Shown here in pieces: positions 15,783 to 23,600 of a stretch of 40,232 bases of DNA. This stretch comes from Clostridia bacterium (GTDB taxonomy: Bacteria; Bacillota; Clostridia; Christensenellales; Aristaeellaceae): NCBI GenBank assembly GCA_017938795.1, contig JAGBAV010000001.1, positions 1 to 40,232 of the forward strand. The letters are read 5' to 3'. How positions within the stretch are numbered: the first letter of the stretch is position 1; every line of letters begins with the position of its first letter. Under the pieces are notes generated by a model. It saw only the letters and a program-made list of their open reading frames with translations. It was not told the origin of the DNA and searched no databases. The translations under genes were made by a program, and so were the position numbers.

Positions 15783-16847
15783 TTATTCTGTTTTGAAAGA
15801 ATGGTATTCAAACATTTTTCGGCCCTTCGGCGCCATGTCGCGGATCACCCGGCCGATATCAGCGCCCGGGCCGTCTGCATCCTCACCGCGGATGGAGGCG
15901 AGCATATTGCCGACCGCCTCGTCGTCCAGCGAGCGCCAGTTGGTGCAGAGCATGCCGCCGAGCTTGCCCGCCCAGCCATGGCGGTTGGCGAGGTACTGCG
16001 CCTCGAGCGCATGCAGCCAGAAGTGAGCGGCGTTCTTCTCGTCCCGCCAGAAGGAGGGGATGGTGAAGAAGCCTTCCTTCACCAGCGTCTCCACGGAGGG
16101 ATAGCCGGCGCTGTGCCATTCGTAATGCCAGTCACAGACGATGATATCGCGCGTGACTTCATCGCGGCGATGGAGCGCGGGGTGTACGCCGAAGCGGTCG
16201 CCCTCCCACATGGAGTAGCCCATCTTCTGCGCATCCAGCAGCCGGTCGCCCCAGATCATGGTATCCAGCCCCTGCGCGGCGAGGTGATCGTGCAGGAGCT
16301 TCACCGTGCGCGCATAGAGCTCGGCAGGCGCTTTGCTGCGGCACTTCGGGCAGACGGCGACGTCGAACAGCTCGTCCATGCCGATATGGAATGCCTGCGC
16401 GCGGCAGGCCTGCGCCATCTCGTCGATCATCGGGAAGATGTACTGATAGACGTCGTCATTGGAGGCGCACCAGCTGTGCAGCACGAAATCCGGCCAGTCC
16501 GTTCCGGGGACGACGCCCTGCCGCTCCAGCAGCTCGGGATGCGCCTGAAACAGCGGGTAGGGAATGCTGCGCGGGCCGGCGGACTGATGGCTCAGGCAGG
16601 GGAGCAGCGGCACAAGGCGGATGCCGTGCTGCTCGCAGGCGTCCGCGATGCGCCCGGCGTCCTCGTAGGTGATGGTGCCGGTGGAATACTCGGGGAAGCA
16701 GCGGAATGCATAGCGCATCTCCAGAATGATGGTATTGAAGCCGTTAGGGGCAAGCCCCTCCTCGATGAGCCGGATCAGGGCGTCCACGCTCTCATGCGCC
16801 TTGATGATGGTATGGAAGCCGATCATGGGTATGCTGCGGTCAAACAT
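15783..16847 (-). CDS. Short GH20-type hexosaminidase-like hydrolase
   Basis: 354-residue protein consisting of little more than a TIM barrel of the GH20 kind. The family motif HxGxDE is present (H154, G156, D158, E159), the Asp-Glu pair used in substrate-assisted catalysis. Residues near TMIWGDRLL and the later WEGD segment fit the C-terminal half of the barrel. Classical GH20 enzymes have an extra N-terminal alpha/beta domain that is missing here. No signal peptide, so cytoplasmic. The start is the ATG at 16847 after AGGAGGGGATACG; an upstream in-frame reading to 16913 has no ribosome binding site. It has its own promoter and terminator. Likely removes N-acetylhexosamine, but a different beta-hexoside is possible. 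Confidence 0.75.
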   Translation of the reverse strand: MFDRSIPMIGFHTIIKAHESVDALIRLIEEGLAPNGFNTIILEMRYAFRCFPEYSTGTITYEDAGRIADACEQHGIRLVPLLPCLSHQSAGPRSIPYPLFQAHPELLERQGVVPGTDWPDFVLHSWCASNDDVYQYIFPMIDEMAQACRAQAFHIGMDELFDVAVCPKCRSKAPAELYARTVKLLHDHLAAQGLDTMIWGDRLLDAQKMGYSMWEGDRFGVHPALHRRDEVTRDIIVCDWHYEWHSAGYPSVETLVKEGFFTIPSFWRDEKNAAHFWLHALEAQYLANRHGWAGKLGGMLCTNWRSLDDEAVGNMLASIRGEDADGPGADIGRVIRDMAPKGRKMFEYHSFKTE

Positions 16848-16884
16848 CGTATCCCCTCCTCGTATATGGTGGTCTGTTATCTTG

Positions 16885-16913
16885 ATTATAGAATGAAACC
16901 CGGTGCGATTCAA
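16885..16913 (-). promoter_or_regulatory. Sigma-A promoter of the GH20-type gene
   Basis: On the minus strand TTGAAT (16913-16908), a 17-base spacer and TATAAT (16890-16885), 38 bases before the start codon. This makes the GH20 gene an independent unit from the GH29/GH31 pair, which ends at the terminator just upstream. Confidence 0.75.
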
Positions 16914-16940
16914 TCGGAAAAGCGCAGGATAATGAAATCA

Positions 16941-16962
16941 GCCCCGCCTGAGCAGACGGGGC
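16941..16962 (-). terminator. Terminator of the GH29/GH31 unit
   Basis: GC-rich inverted repeat (16941-16962), up to nine or ten pairs with one G-T, starting nine bases beyond the GH31 stop codon on the minus strand. It is followed by TGATTTCATTAT. Confidence 0.65.
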
Positions 16963-16970
16963 CGATGGTA

Positions 16971-19208
16971 TCAGTGCATGACGACGGTATAGGGCTTTTC
17001 GCTGTCGGTGGTGACGCAGGCCTTGCCGTCCCGGATGACGACGGTGAACGTCGCGGCGGGCTTGCCCTGCAGGTCGGGGATGACGACGGTGCGGCTCTCG
17101 CCCTCGGCGAGCTGATAGACATGCAGCTCCAGCCCGTCCAGATAGTCATAATCCGGCCGGCTGTCGCAGCTGCCCATGGGCAGCACCGTGCCCGGGCGCA
17201 CCATCAGCGGCAGGGACATGAAGTCGTGCGTCTCCGTGCGCCAGTGACCGCCCTGCGCGGTCTCGCCGCTGAGCAGGCTGGTCCATACGCCGTCGGGCAG
17301 GTAATACTGCACCTGACCGTCCTTGCGGAAGACGGGCGCGGTCAGCAGGCTTTCACCGAGCATATACTGCCTGTCGAGCATATCGCAGGCGGGATCATCC
17401 GGGAACTCCAGCATCATCGGGCGCATCATCGGCGTGCCGTGCTCATGCGCCTCGACGGCTGCGCCGTAGAGGTAGGGCATCAGGCGGCACTTGAGGCGGA
17501 CGAATTTGCGCAGCACATCGCTGCTCTCCTCGTCGAAGAGCCACGGCACGCGGTAGCTGGAGGAGCCGTGCAGACGGCTGTGGCTGGAGAGCACGCCGAA
17601 CTGGCACCAGCGCTTGTAGACGTCCGCAGGCGCGGTGGATTCAAAGCCGGAGATATCGTGGCTCCAGTAGCCGAAGCCGGAGTGGCTCATGGACAGGCCT
17701 GCGCGCAGGGTCTCCGCCATGGAGACGTAGGATGCGCTGTTGTCGCCGCCCCAGTGCACGGGGAACTGCTGGCCGCCGGCCGTCGCGCTGCGGGCGAAGA
17801 GGATGGCCTCGCCCTCGCCGCGCGCCTCCTTGAGCACGTCAAAGACCATCCTGTTGTACAGGAAGGTGTAGTAGTTGTGCATCCGCAGCGGGTCGGAGCC
17901 GTCGTGATAGGCGATGCCGCGCACGGGGATACGCTCACCGAAGTCGGTCTTGAAGCAGTCCACGCCCATCTCAAGCAGGCGGCGCAGATAGCCGCAGTAC
18001 CACTCGCGGGCGGCGGGATTGGTGACGTCCAGAATGCCCATGCCGGCTTGCCACATGTCCGTCTGCCAGACGTCGCCTTCGACGGTCTTGATCAGGTAGC
18101 CATGCTCCATGCCCTCGGCGAAGAGGGGACTGGCCTGACCGATGTACGGATTGATCCAGCAGCACAGGCGCAGACCGCGCTCATGATAGCGGCGCAGCAT
18201 GCCCTCGGGATCCGGGAAGGTCTCCGGATCCCACTCAAAGTCGCACCAGTTGTAGCCCTTCATCCAGAAGCAGTCGAAATGGAAGACGCTCAGCGGGATT
18301 TCGCGCTCTGCCATGCCGCCGATGAAGGAGGAGGCCGTCGCCTCGTCGTAGTTGGTGGTGAAGGAGGTGGACAGCCACAGGCCAAAGCTCCACGCCGGGA
18401 GCAGCGCCGGGCGGCCGGTCAGCGCGGTGTAGAGATCCAGCGTGCCCTTGGGCGTGCCGCCATAGATGATGTCATACACCATCGTCTCGCCCTCATGGGA
18501 GAACTGGACGCGCTCGACTTTCTCGCTGGCGACCTCAAAGCTCACGTCGGAGGCGTCCTCAACAAACACGCCGTAGCCGCGGTTGGTCATGTAGAAGGGG
18601 ATATTCTTGTATGCGAGCTCGCTGGCGGTGCCGCCGTCGGCATTCCACATGTCGACCGTCTGCCCGTTCTTGACGTATGCGCCGAAGCGCTCGCCAAGAC
18701 CATAGACATTCTCGCCCACGTCGAGCATCAGGGATTCGACCATGTAGCTCTTTCCGTGCGGCAGCAGGGAGCAGGGGCCCTCTTCCTTGCGCAGGGCGCG
18801 GCCCATCGCGCGGAAGCCGGAGGTCGTCAGCACGCGGCCGCCCGCCATGTAATCGACCTGCCAGCCGCCGCGGGAGACGCGCGCGGTCAGCTCGCCGCTG
18901 GTGAAGGAGACGTAATCCTCGCTCTCTTCGATGACGGGCGTGACGGGCTCCTCGCAGGTTTCAAAGCGCGGCTCGCGCATCTTCTTTCCGGCGAAGTGGG
19001 TGATCTTCACGCGGATGATGTTGCGGCGCGGCGCGGTGAAGGTGATGGTGAGCGTGCCGCCGTCGAGCGTATCGCCGCGATGGCGGACGGGGCGGCAGGC
19101 GGAGATCACCTCGAGCGCATCCTCGCGCCTGCTGACGCGGACGCACTGGGTGGCGTAGCTCATGATGTATTCCTGACGGGTCAGCCAGTAACCATTGGTA
19201 AAGCGCAT
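16971..19208 (-). CDS. yicI: Alpha-xylosidase, glycoside hydrolase family 31 (YicI type)
   Basis: Retaining alpha-xylosidase that removes the non-reducing alpha-1,6-xylose from xyloglucan oligosaccharides or isoprimeverose. 745 residues; matches E. coli YicI over its length. The nucleophile is D422 in KTDFGERIP and the acid/base D489 in PVHWGGDN, the YicI D416 and D482 positions; SSHSRLHGSSSYRVPW and MEFPDDPACD-like blocks are also conserved. No signal peptide, so it acts on imported sugars. The start is the ATG at 19208 after AAAGGAG, 16 bases downstream of the fucosidase with which it forms a unit. This is the strongest specificity call in the window and points to xyloglucan. Confidence 0.95.
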   Translation of the reverse strand: MRFTNGYWLTRQEYIMSYATQCVRVSRREDALEVISACRPVRHRGDTLDGGTLTITFTAPRRNIIRVKITHFAGKKMREPRFETCEEPVTPVIEESEDYVSFTSGELTARVSRGGWQVDYMAGGRVLTTSGFRAMGRALRKEEGPCSLLPHGKSYMVESLMLDVGENVYGLGERFGAYVKNGQTVDMWNADGGTASELAYKNIPFYMTNRGYGVFVEDASDVSFEVASEKVERVQFSHEGETMVYDIIYGGTPKGTLDLYTALTGRPALLPAWSFGLWLSTSFTTNYDEATASSFIGGMAEREIPLSVFHFDCFWMKGYNWCDFEWDPETFPDPEGMLRRYHERGLRLCCWINPYIGQASPLFAEGMEHGYLIKTVEGDVWQTDMWQAGMGILDVTNPAAREWYCGYLRRLLEMGVDCFKTDFGERIPVRGIAYHDGSDPLRMHNYYTFLYNRMVFDVLKEARGEGEAILFARSATAGGQQFPVHWGGDNSASYVSMAETLRAGLSMSHSGFGYWSHDISGFESTAPADVYKRWCQFGVLSSHSRLHGSSSYRVPWLFDEESSDVLRKFVRLKCRLMPYLYGAAVEAHEHGTPMMRPMMLEFPDDPACDMLDRQYMLGESLLTAPVFRKDGQVQYYLPDGVWTSLLSGETAQGGHWRTETHDFMSLPLMVRPGTVLPMGSCDSRPDYDYLDGLELHVYQLAEGESRTVVIPDLQGKPAATFTVVIRDGKACVTTDSEKPYTVVMH

Positions 19209-19224
19209 AGCTGATTCTCCTTTA

Positions 19225-20700
19225 TCATTCGGTGATGATCTTCACGACGACGGGCAGATCGCTGCGCCAATCCCCGAGATTGACGGTCAGGGCCTCGGTG
19301 TCGCGCGTATAGGACACGGCGCCCAGCCCCAGCACCTCGACGCCGCGCAGGAGGCCGTGCCAGAGCGGCTTGCGGCTGGCGTCCGCCTCGCGCAGGCTGC
19401 GGATGCGCAGCACGCCGTCCTCCGGGCAGCGCATAGCGATGGCGTAGATATTGCCGCCGCGGCAGGTGAAGCGGAAATCCTCGCTGGTGAAGTCGCGGGA
19501 CTTCCCGTCGGCGAACTGGCCTTCCTCAACGGCGGTCGGGCCTTCAAATGCTGTGCGCCAGATGCCGGTGCCGTGGATGGCTTCGTCGTTGATCTTCATC
19601 CAGCCGGCAAGCGTCTTCAGGATCTCAAGATCCTTTTCGGAGAGGGTGCCGTCCGGTTTCGGGCCGAAGTTCAGCAGCAGGCGACCATTCTTGCAGACGA
19701 CGTCCGCCAGATCCCAGATGATCTCGATGGGCTCTTTGTAGACGGCGCGTTCCTTGCTCTCGGAGTAGCACCAGCTGTGGCGCATGACGGACGTATCGCT
19801 CTGCCAAAGGAAGGGCTTGACCTCGGCGAACTGGCCGCGCTCCACGTCCGGCACGGCGATGCCGAAGGGGAAGGCGTCGTGCTTGTAATTGATGACGCAG
19901 CCGCCCCATTCCTCCGCGCGGTTGAAGTAATAGGCCGCGAAGGTCTTGAGATAGGGCTTGACGGCCTCATGATGGATCCACCAGTCGAAGTAGAGGATGC
20001 GCGGATGATAGCGATCCACAATCTCGCAGCAGCGCAGCAGCCAGTCCTCCAGATACTCCGTGGAGGGGGCGCAGGCGCCGTCCAGCGTATGATGATTCTC
20101 GGGCTCCGGCATGGCCGGCCAGTAGAGATGATCGCGCGGGACATCCTGCGGGATATCGCTCTCAAATTCCTTGCCGTGGCTCATGAACCACCAGTGCTCC
20201 ACGCGGTGGGACGAGGCGCCGACGGTCATGCCCGCGCGGTCAGCGGCGCGCAGCAGATCGCCCATGACGTCGCGATGCGGGCCCATCTCGGCGGCGTTCC
20301 AATGGGAGAGCTCGGAGGCATACATCTGGAAGCCGTCATGATGCTCCGCAACCGGGACGATATAGTCTGCTCCGGCGTCGGTGAAGGCCTTGATCCATGC
20401 CTCGGGGTCAAACTGCTCCATCTTCAGCATGGGGATGAAGTCCTTGTAGCCAAAGTCCTTGTGGTCGCCCCAGTGCCTGAGATGATGTTCATATTCCTCG
20501 CTGCCCTTGATGTACATGTTGCGGGCGTACCAGTCGTGATACGCGGGCACGGAGAACGGGCCCCAGTGCAGGAAGATGCCAAGGCGCTTTTCCTTGTACC
20601 ATGCGGGGACGGGATGCTCCGCCAGGGACGCCCAGTCCGCCTTATAACGCCCTTCGCGGATCACCTGATTGATGCGGTCAAGATAAGCCTGTCGATCCAT
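19225..20700 (-). CDS. Alpha-L-fucosidase, glycoside hydrolase family 29
   Basis: Retaining alpha-L-fucosidase, 491 residues, no signal peptide. The GH29 barrel shows GIFLHWGPFSVPA near the start, the EHHDGFQMY block and the nucleophile D239 in ILYFDWWI; a beta-sandwich domain makes the C-terminus. The start is the ATG at 20700, nine bases after AAAGGAG; the longer reading to 20754 has no site. It is expressed with the alpha-xylosidase from one promoter, which fits fucosylated xyloglucan side chains (Fuc-Gal-Xyl) or fucosylated N-glycan pieces. The linkage cannot be decided from the sequence. Confidence 0.93.
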   Translation of the reverse strand: MDRQAYLDRINQVIREGRYKADWASLAEHPVPAWYKEKRLGIFLHWGPFSVPAYHDWYARNMYIKGSEEYEHHLRHWGDHKDFGYKDFIPMLKMEQFDPEAWIKAFTDAGADYIVPVAEHHDGFQMYASELSHWNAAEMGPHRDVMGDLLRAADRAGMTVGASSHRVEHWWFMSHGKEFESDIPQDVPRDHLYWPAMPEPENHHTLDGACAPSTEYLEDWLLRCCEIVDRYHPRILYFDWWIHHEAVKPYLKTFAAYYFNRAEEWGGCVINYKHDAFPFGIAVPDVERGQFAEVKPFLWQSDTSVMRHSWCYSESKERAVYKEPIEIIWDLADVVCKNGRLLLNFGPKPDGTLSEKDLEILKTLAGWMKINDEAIHGTGIWRTAFEGPTAVEEGQFADGKSRDFTSEDFRFTCRGGNIYAIAMRCPEDGVLRIRSLREADASRKPLWHGLLRGVEVLGLGAVSYTRDTEALTVNLGDWRSDLPVVVKIITE

Positions 20701-20790
20701 AACGATGAACTCCTTTCTGTGTCGGGAGATGGCATTCATGCCCTGATGGCGCATCGCCGCGCGGGTGAGGCATCATCAGGGTATAACTCT

Positions 20791-20819
20791 ATTGTCCGTG
20801 GATCCATGCCGTTTGTCAA
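20791..20819 (-). promoter_or_regulatory. Promoter of the GH29/GH31 unit
   Basis: On the minus strand a perfect TTGACA (20819-20814) is followed by 17 bases and GACAAT (20796-20791), about 90 bases before the start codon. The leader contains a long inverted repeat (20741-20748 with 20774-20781). Confidence 0.6.
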
Positions 20820-20842
20820 GGGCGGAACCTCTGTCCCCTGTG

Positions 20843-20874
20843 AAAAAAGGGGCCGCTCCGATGGAGCGACCCCC
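20843..20874 (-). terminator. Rho-independent terminator of the lacI/ABC operon
   Basis: On the minus strand an 11-bp stem with one T-G wobble (arms in 20849-20874) around a short loop is followed directly by TTTTTT (20848-20843). It begins 17 bases beyond the binding-protein stop codon. Confidence 0.9.
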
Positions 20875-20890
20875 GGAGGGTACGAATGGA

Positions 20891-22576
20891 TTACTTCACG
20901 ATGCCGCAGGCGGCGAGGGCCTCGTTGATGTGAACCATCTTCTCGGCGACATACTCGTCATAGCCATAGCTCTTGCAGGTGGCGACCATCTCGGACCACA
21001 GCTGCTCGAACTGCTCCTCAGACTCGGCGTAGACGCAGTTCCAGCTGCCCTGCTTCATCACCGGGGCGAACAGCGCACGGTTCTCCTTGGAGGCGTCGGA
21101 CATATCCGGGAACACCCACGCGATCGCGGTGGCCGGAACGACGGAGTGCTTGCCGGTGTTGCGGTAGAGCTCGATGCCGTTGGCGGCGCCGTTGGCATAC
21201 TCGGTGCTCCAGGCCTTGCTCAGCTCGGTGGAGTAGCGCTCGGTGTAGCACGGCCAGCCCTTATAGGAGTAGGAGTAGGTCTTGCCCGGGATCATCTGCT
21301 CGAGCTTGATCGTCTCGTGGTTGAACTTGCTCTCGCCGTCCTGGAAGGTGCCGCCGCCGTACTCAGCCGGCATGGCGGTGGTGTCGCGGGCTTCCTGGCA
21401 GGCCCAGCCGAACTCGGTCATGAACGGGACGCCGTTCTCGTCGTAATCCCAGCACAGACCCTTCGGGCCGTAGGTCTGCACGATGACGCCTTCCTCGGTG
21501 CACAGCCACTCGATCAGCTCGAGCGCGCGCTCCGGGTACTCGCAGTCGGCGCCGAGGGACCACATGCGGTTGCCGCCGGCAGTGGAGACGGTCAGCTGCT
21601 GCGGGGCAGAGTCTTCGAACATGAAGGTGGTGTAGCCGATCTTCTGAGCGGCGCGGTCGGCGTTGTTGAAGTTGCCGGTGATCCAGCCCCACAGCGCCAC
21701 GAGGTAGCGGCCGCCGGAGAGCTTCTGGGTGTAGGTATCGAAGTTCTGGGAGACGGACTCCGGATCGAACAGGCCGAGGCGATACAGCTCGTTGTTCACC
21801 TTCAGCGCGCGGTAGTACAGGCTGCCGTCCTCGAGCGGATTGACGACGTCGCCGGTGGCGTAGTTGACGCCGAGGAAGTCAGCTTCTTTGTAGCCGTAGA
21901 AGGTCATCAGGTCCCAGGTGAACTTCATGACGCAGTCCTCCCAGTCGCCGAAGCCGCCGTAGGCATAGACCTTCTCGCCGCTCTCGGTGGTCGGAACGGC
22001 GTCCTGCAGCGCCTTCAGGAAGGCGGGCAGATCTTCAAGGGAGGTCAGCGCGGGCTTGCCGGCCTTCTCCCAGGCGTCGTAACGGACCTGCAGCGCGTAG
22101 GTCGGATCGGTGATCTCGGCCCAGGCGTCATTCTCCATGGCCACGGAGTAGGAGAAGCCGTACTTGCCCGGCATGCCCTGCGCGGCGGAGAAGTCGCTGA
22201 CCTTCGCAAAGGCCTCGTCGAAGTAGGTGTCAAGCGTCGGATAGGCGGACATGTCGATATCGGTCATGTCCATCACCAGCTCGGCCTGCAGGGCGGTGGA
22301 GAAGTGCTCGCCCATGTCGCCCCAGCAGATGATGTCGCCCAGCTCCTCAGCCGCCACGCCGGCGGTGAAGGCGTTGGTGTCCACGTTGGTGGAGACGAAG
22401 TTCAGGGTGATGTTGAAGCGGTCCTTGACTTCCTTGGCAAACCAGCCGGACTGCTCGCCGGCGAAGTTCGCGACCTGGGAGAACACGGTCAGGGTGATGG
22501 GCTCACGATACTCTTCTGCGACCGCGACGACGGACAGCATGCAGAGCATCAGAACCAGGGCAAGGATTTTCTTCAT
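20891..22576 (-). CDS. Extracellular oligosaccharide-binding protein of an ABC importer (LplA-like)
   Basis: 561-residue binding protein of the LplA/YtcQ kind, which pairs with LplB/LplC permeases. A signal peptide is clear (MKKILALVLMLCMLSVVAVA, cleavage before EEY), but, as in the paralogue at 9370, there is no lipobox around the core cysteine. The LplA-type segment ADCEYPERALELIEWL is typical. The start is the ATG at 22576 after AGGAGG. It is the last gene of the operon lacI, GH35-like hydrolase, fused permease, LplC permease, binding protein. The 14-base ribosome binding site leader is identical to that of the other binding-protein gene. Confidence 0.9.
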   Translation of the reverse strand: MKKILALVLMLCMLSVVAVAEEYREPITLTVFSQVANFAGEQSGWFAKEVKDRFNITLNFVSTNVDTNAFTAGVAAEELGDIICWGDMGEHFSTALQAELVMDMTDIDMSAYPTLDTYFDEAFAKVSDFSAAQGMPGKYGFSYSVAMENDAWAEITDPTYALQVRYDAWEKAGKPALTSLEDLPAFLKALQDAVPTTESGEKVYAYGGFGDWEDCVMKFTWDLMTFYGYKEADFLGVNYATGDVVNPLEDGSLYYRALKVNNELYRLGLFDPESVSQNFDTYTQKLSGGRYLVALWGWITGNFNNADRAAQKIGYTTFMFEDSAPQQLTVSTAGGNRMWSLGADCEYPERALELIEWLCTEEGVIVQTYGPKGLCWDYDENGVPFMTEFGWACQEARDTTAMPAEYGGGTFQDGESKFNHETIKLEQMIPGKTYSYSYKGWPCYTERYSTELSKAWSTEYANGAANGIELYRNTGKHSVVPATAIAWVFPDMSDASKENRALFAPVMKQGSWNCVYAESEEQFEQLWSEMVATCKSYGYDEYVAEKMVHINEALAACGIVK

Positions 22577-22584
22577 GTGGGTTT

Positions 22585-22621
22585 CCTCCTTTTTTATTTC
22601 GCTGACCTGCCTGTGGCAGGT
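22585..22621 (-). promoter_or_regulatory. Leader of the second binding-protein gene: hairpin plus AATAAAAAAGGAGG
   Basis: On the minus strand a perfect 7-bp stem with a 3-base loop (22621-22605) precedes AATAAAAAAGGAGG (22598-22585). No T-tract follows, so it is more likely an mRNA-stabilising or processing hairpin than a terminator. Confidence 0.5.
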
Positions 22622-22646
22622 AATGCGCAGCAGGGATGCGGGCCGG

Positions 22647-23585
22647 TCAGCCCTTGACAGCGCCGATCATAATGCCCTTGACGAAGTGGCGCTGGAAGTA
22701 GGGATAGACCAGCAGAATGGGGAAGGTGACGACCATCGCGACGGTCATCTGCACGGAGAGGGACGTCTGCTTGGTGGCGAGGTTCGCCATGGCGTTGGCG
22801 TCCTGTGTGGTGCGCACCAGCGCGGCGAGGGACTGCGCCTCGTGCTGATACTTGTAGAGCAGGAACTGCAGCGTGTAGTAGTTGCCCGAGGGCATGAGCA
22901 TCATCGTGTCGGTGAAGCTGTTCCACTGGCCGACCGCGCAGAAGATGCACAGCGTGGCCAGAATCGGGGTGATCAGCGGCATGATGACCGAGACGAAGAT
23001 GCGGATATAGCCCGCGCCGTCCAGCTCCGCGCTCTCCTCAAGGGAGGCGGGCAGGCCCTCAATGAAGGTCTTGACGAGGATGACGTTGTAGGGCGAGACG
23101 AGGCCCGGGATGACGTACACCCAGAAATTATCGAGGAAGCCAAGGTTGCGCAGGTTCATATACCACGGGATGAGGCCGGCAGAGAAGTACATGGTGATTA
23201 CGATGAGGCGATACCAGACCTTGCGCAGCCACATCTCCTGCTTGGTGACCAGATAGCCAAGGAACGCGCAGCCCGCGACTGTCCACAGCGTGCCCAGTAC
23301 CGTGCGGGCGACGGACACCAGCAGGGCGTCCATGATGCCGTCGATCTTGAGCACCTGCACGTAGTTCTCCAGATGAAGATCGCGCGGGTAGAGCTGGATG
23401 CGGCCAAGGCGCACAAGCTCGTTGGAGGAGATGGTGTTGATGAACAGATAGTAGAAGGGGAAGATACAGGCCAGCGTGATCAGCAGGAAGACGGTGTAAT
23501 TGACGATATTGAATGCGATATCGCCCTTGCTGAGCTTCTGACGGCGCTTTTTGATGCGCTTGCTTTCGGTGGTTGCTGTCAGCAT
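22647..23585 (-). CDS. Sugar ABC transporter permease, LplC/CUT1 type
   Basis: 312-residue permease with six predicted helices, EAA loop EESAELDGAGYIRIFVSVIMP and the LplC-type ending IMIGAVKG. The ATG at 23585 is chosen because GGAGGG lies seven bases ahead; the ATG two codons upstream at 23591 almost touches the ribosome binding site. It follows the fused permease by 15 bases and is presumably its heterodimer partner. No ATPase is encoded nearby. Confidence 0.92.
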   Translation of the reverse strand: MLTATTESKRIKKRRQKLSKGDIAFNIVNYTVFLLITLACIFPFYYLFINTISSNELVRLGRIQLYPRDLHLENYVQVLKIDGIMDALLVSVARTVLGTLWTVAGCAFLGYLVTKQEMWLRKVWYRLIVITMYFSAGLIPWYMNLRNLGFLDNFWVYVIPGLVSPYNVILVKTFIEGLPASLEESAELDGAGYIRIFVSVIMPLITPILATLCIFCAVGQWNSFTDTMMLMPSGNYYTLQFLLYKYQHEAQSLAALVRTTQDANAMANLATKQTSLSVQMTVAMVVTFPILLVYPYFQRHFVKGIMIGAVKG

Positions 23586-23600
23586 GATCATCCCTCCTTA

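Noticed and set aside
15627-19214. A 1195-codon open frame on the + strand opposite GH20 and GH31
   Set aside because: It is antisense to two enzymes with intact catalytic motifs; the product is Ala/His/Val-rich and resembles no protein family.
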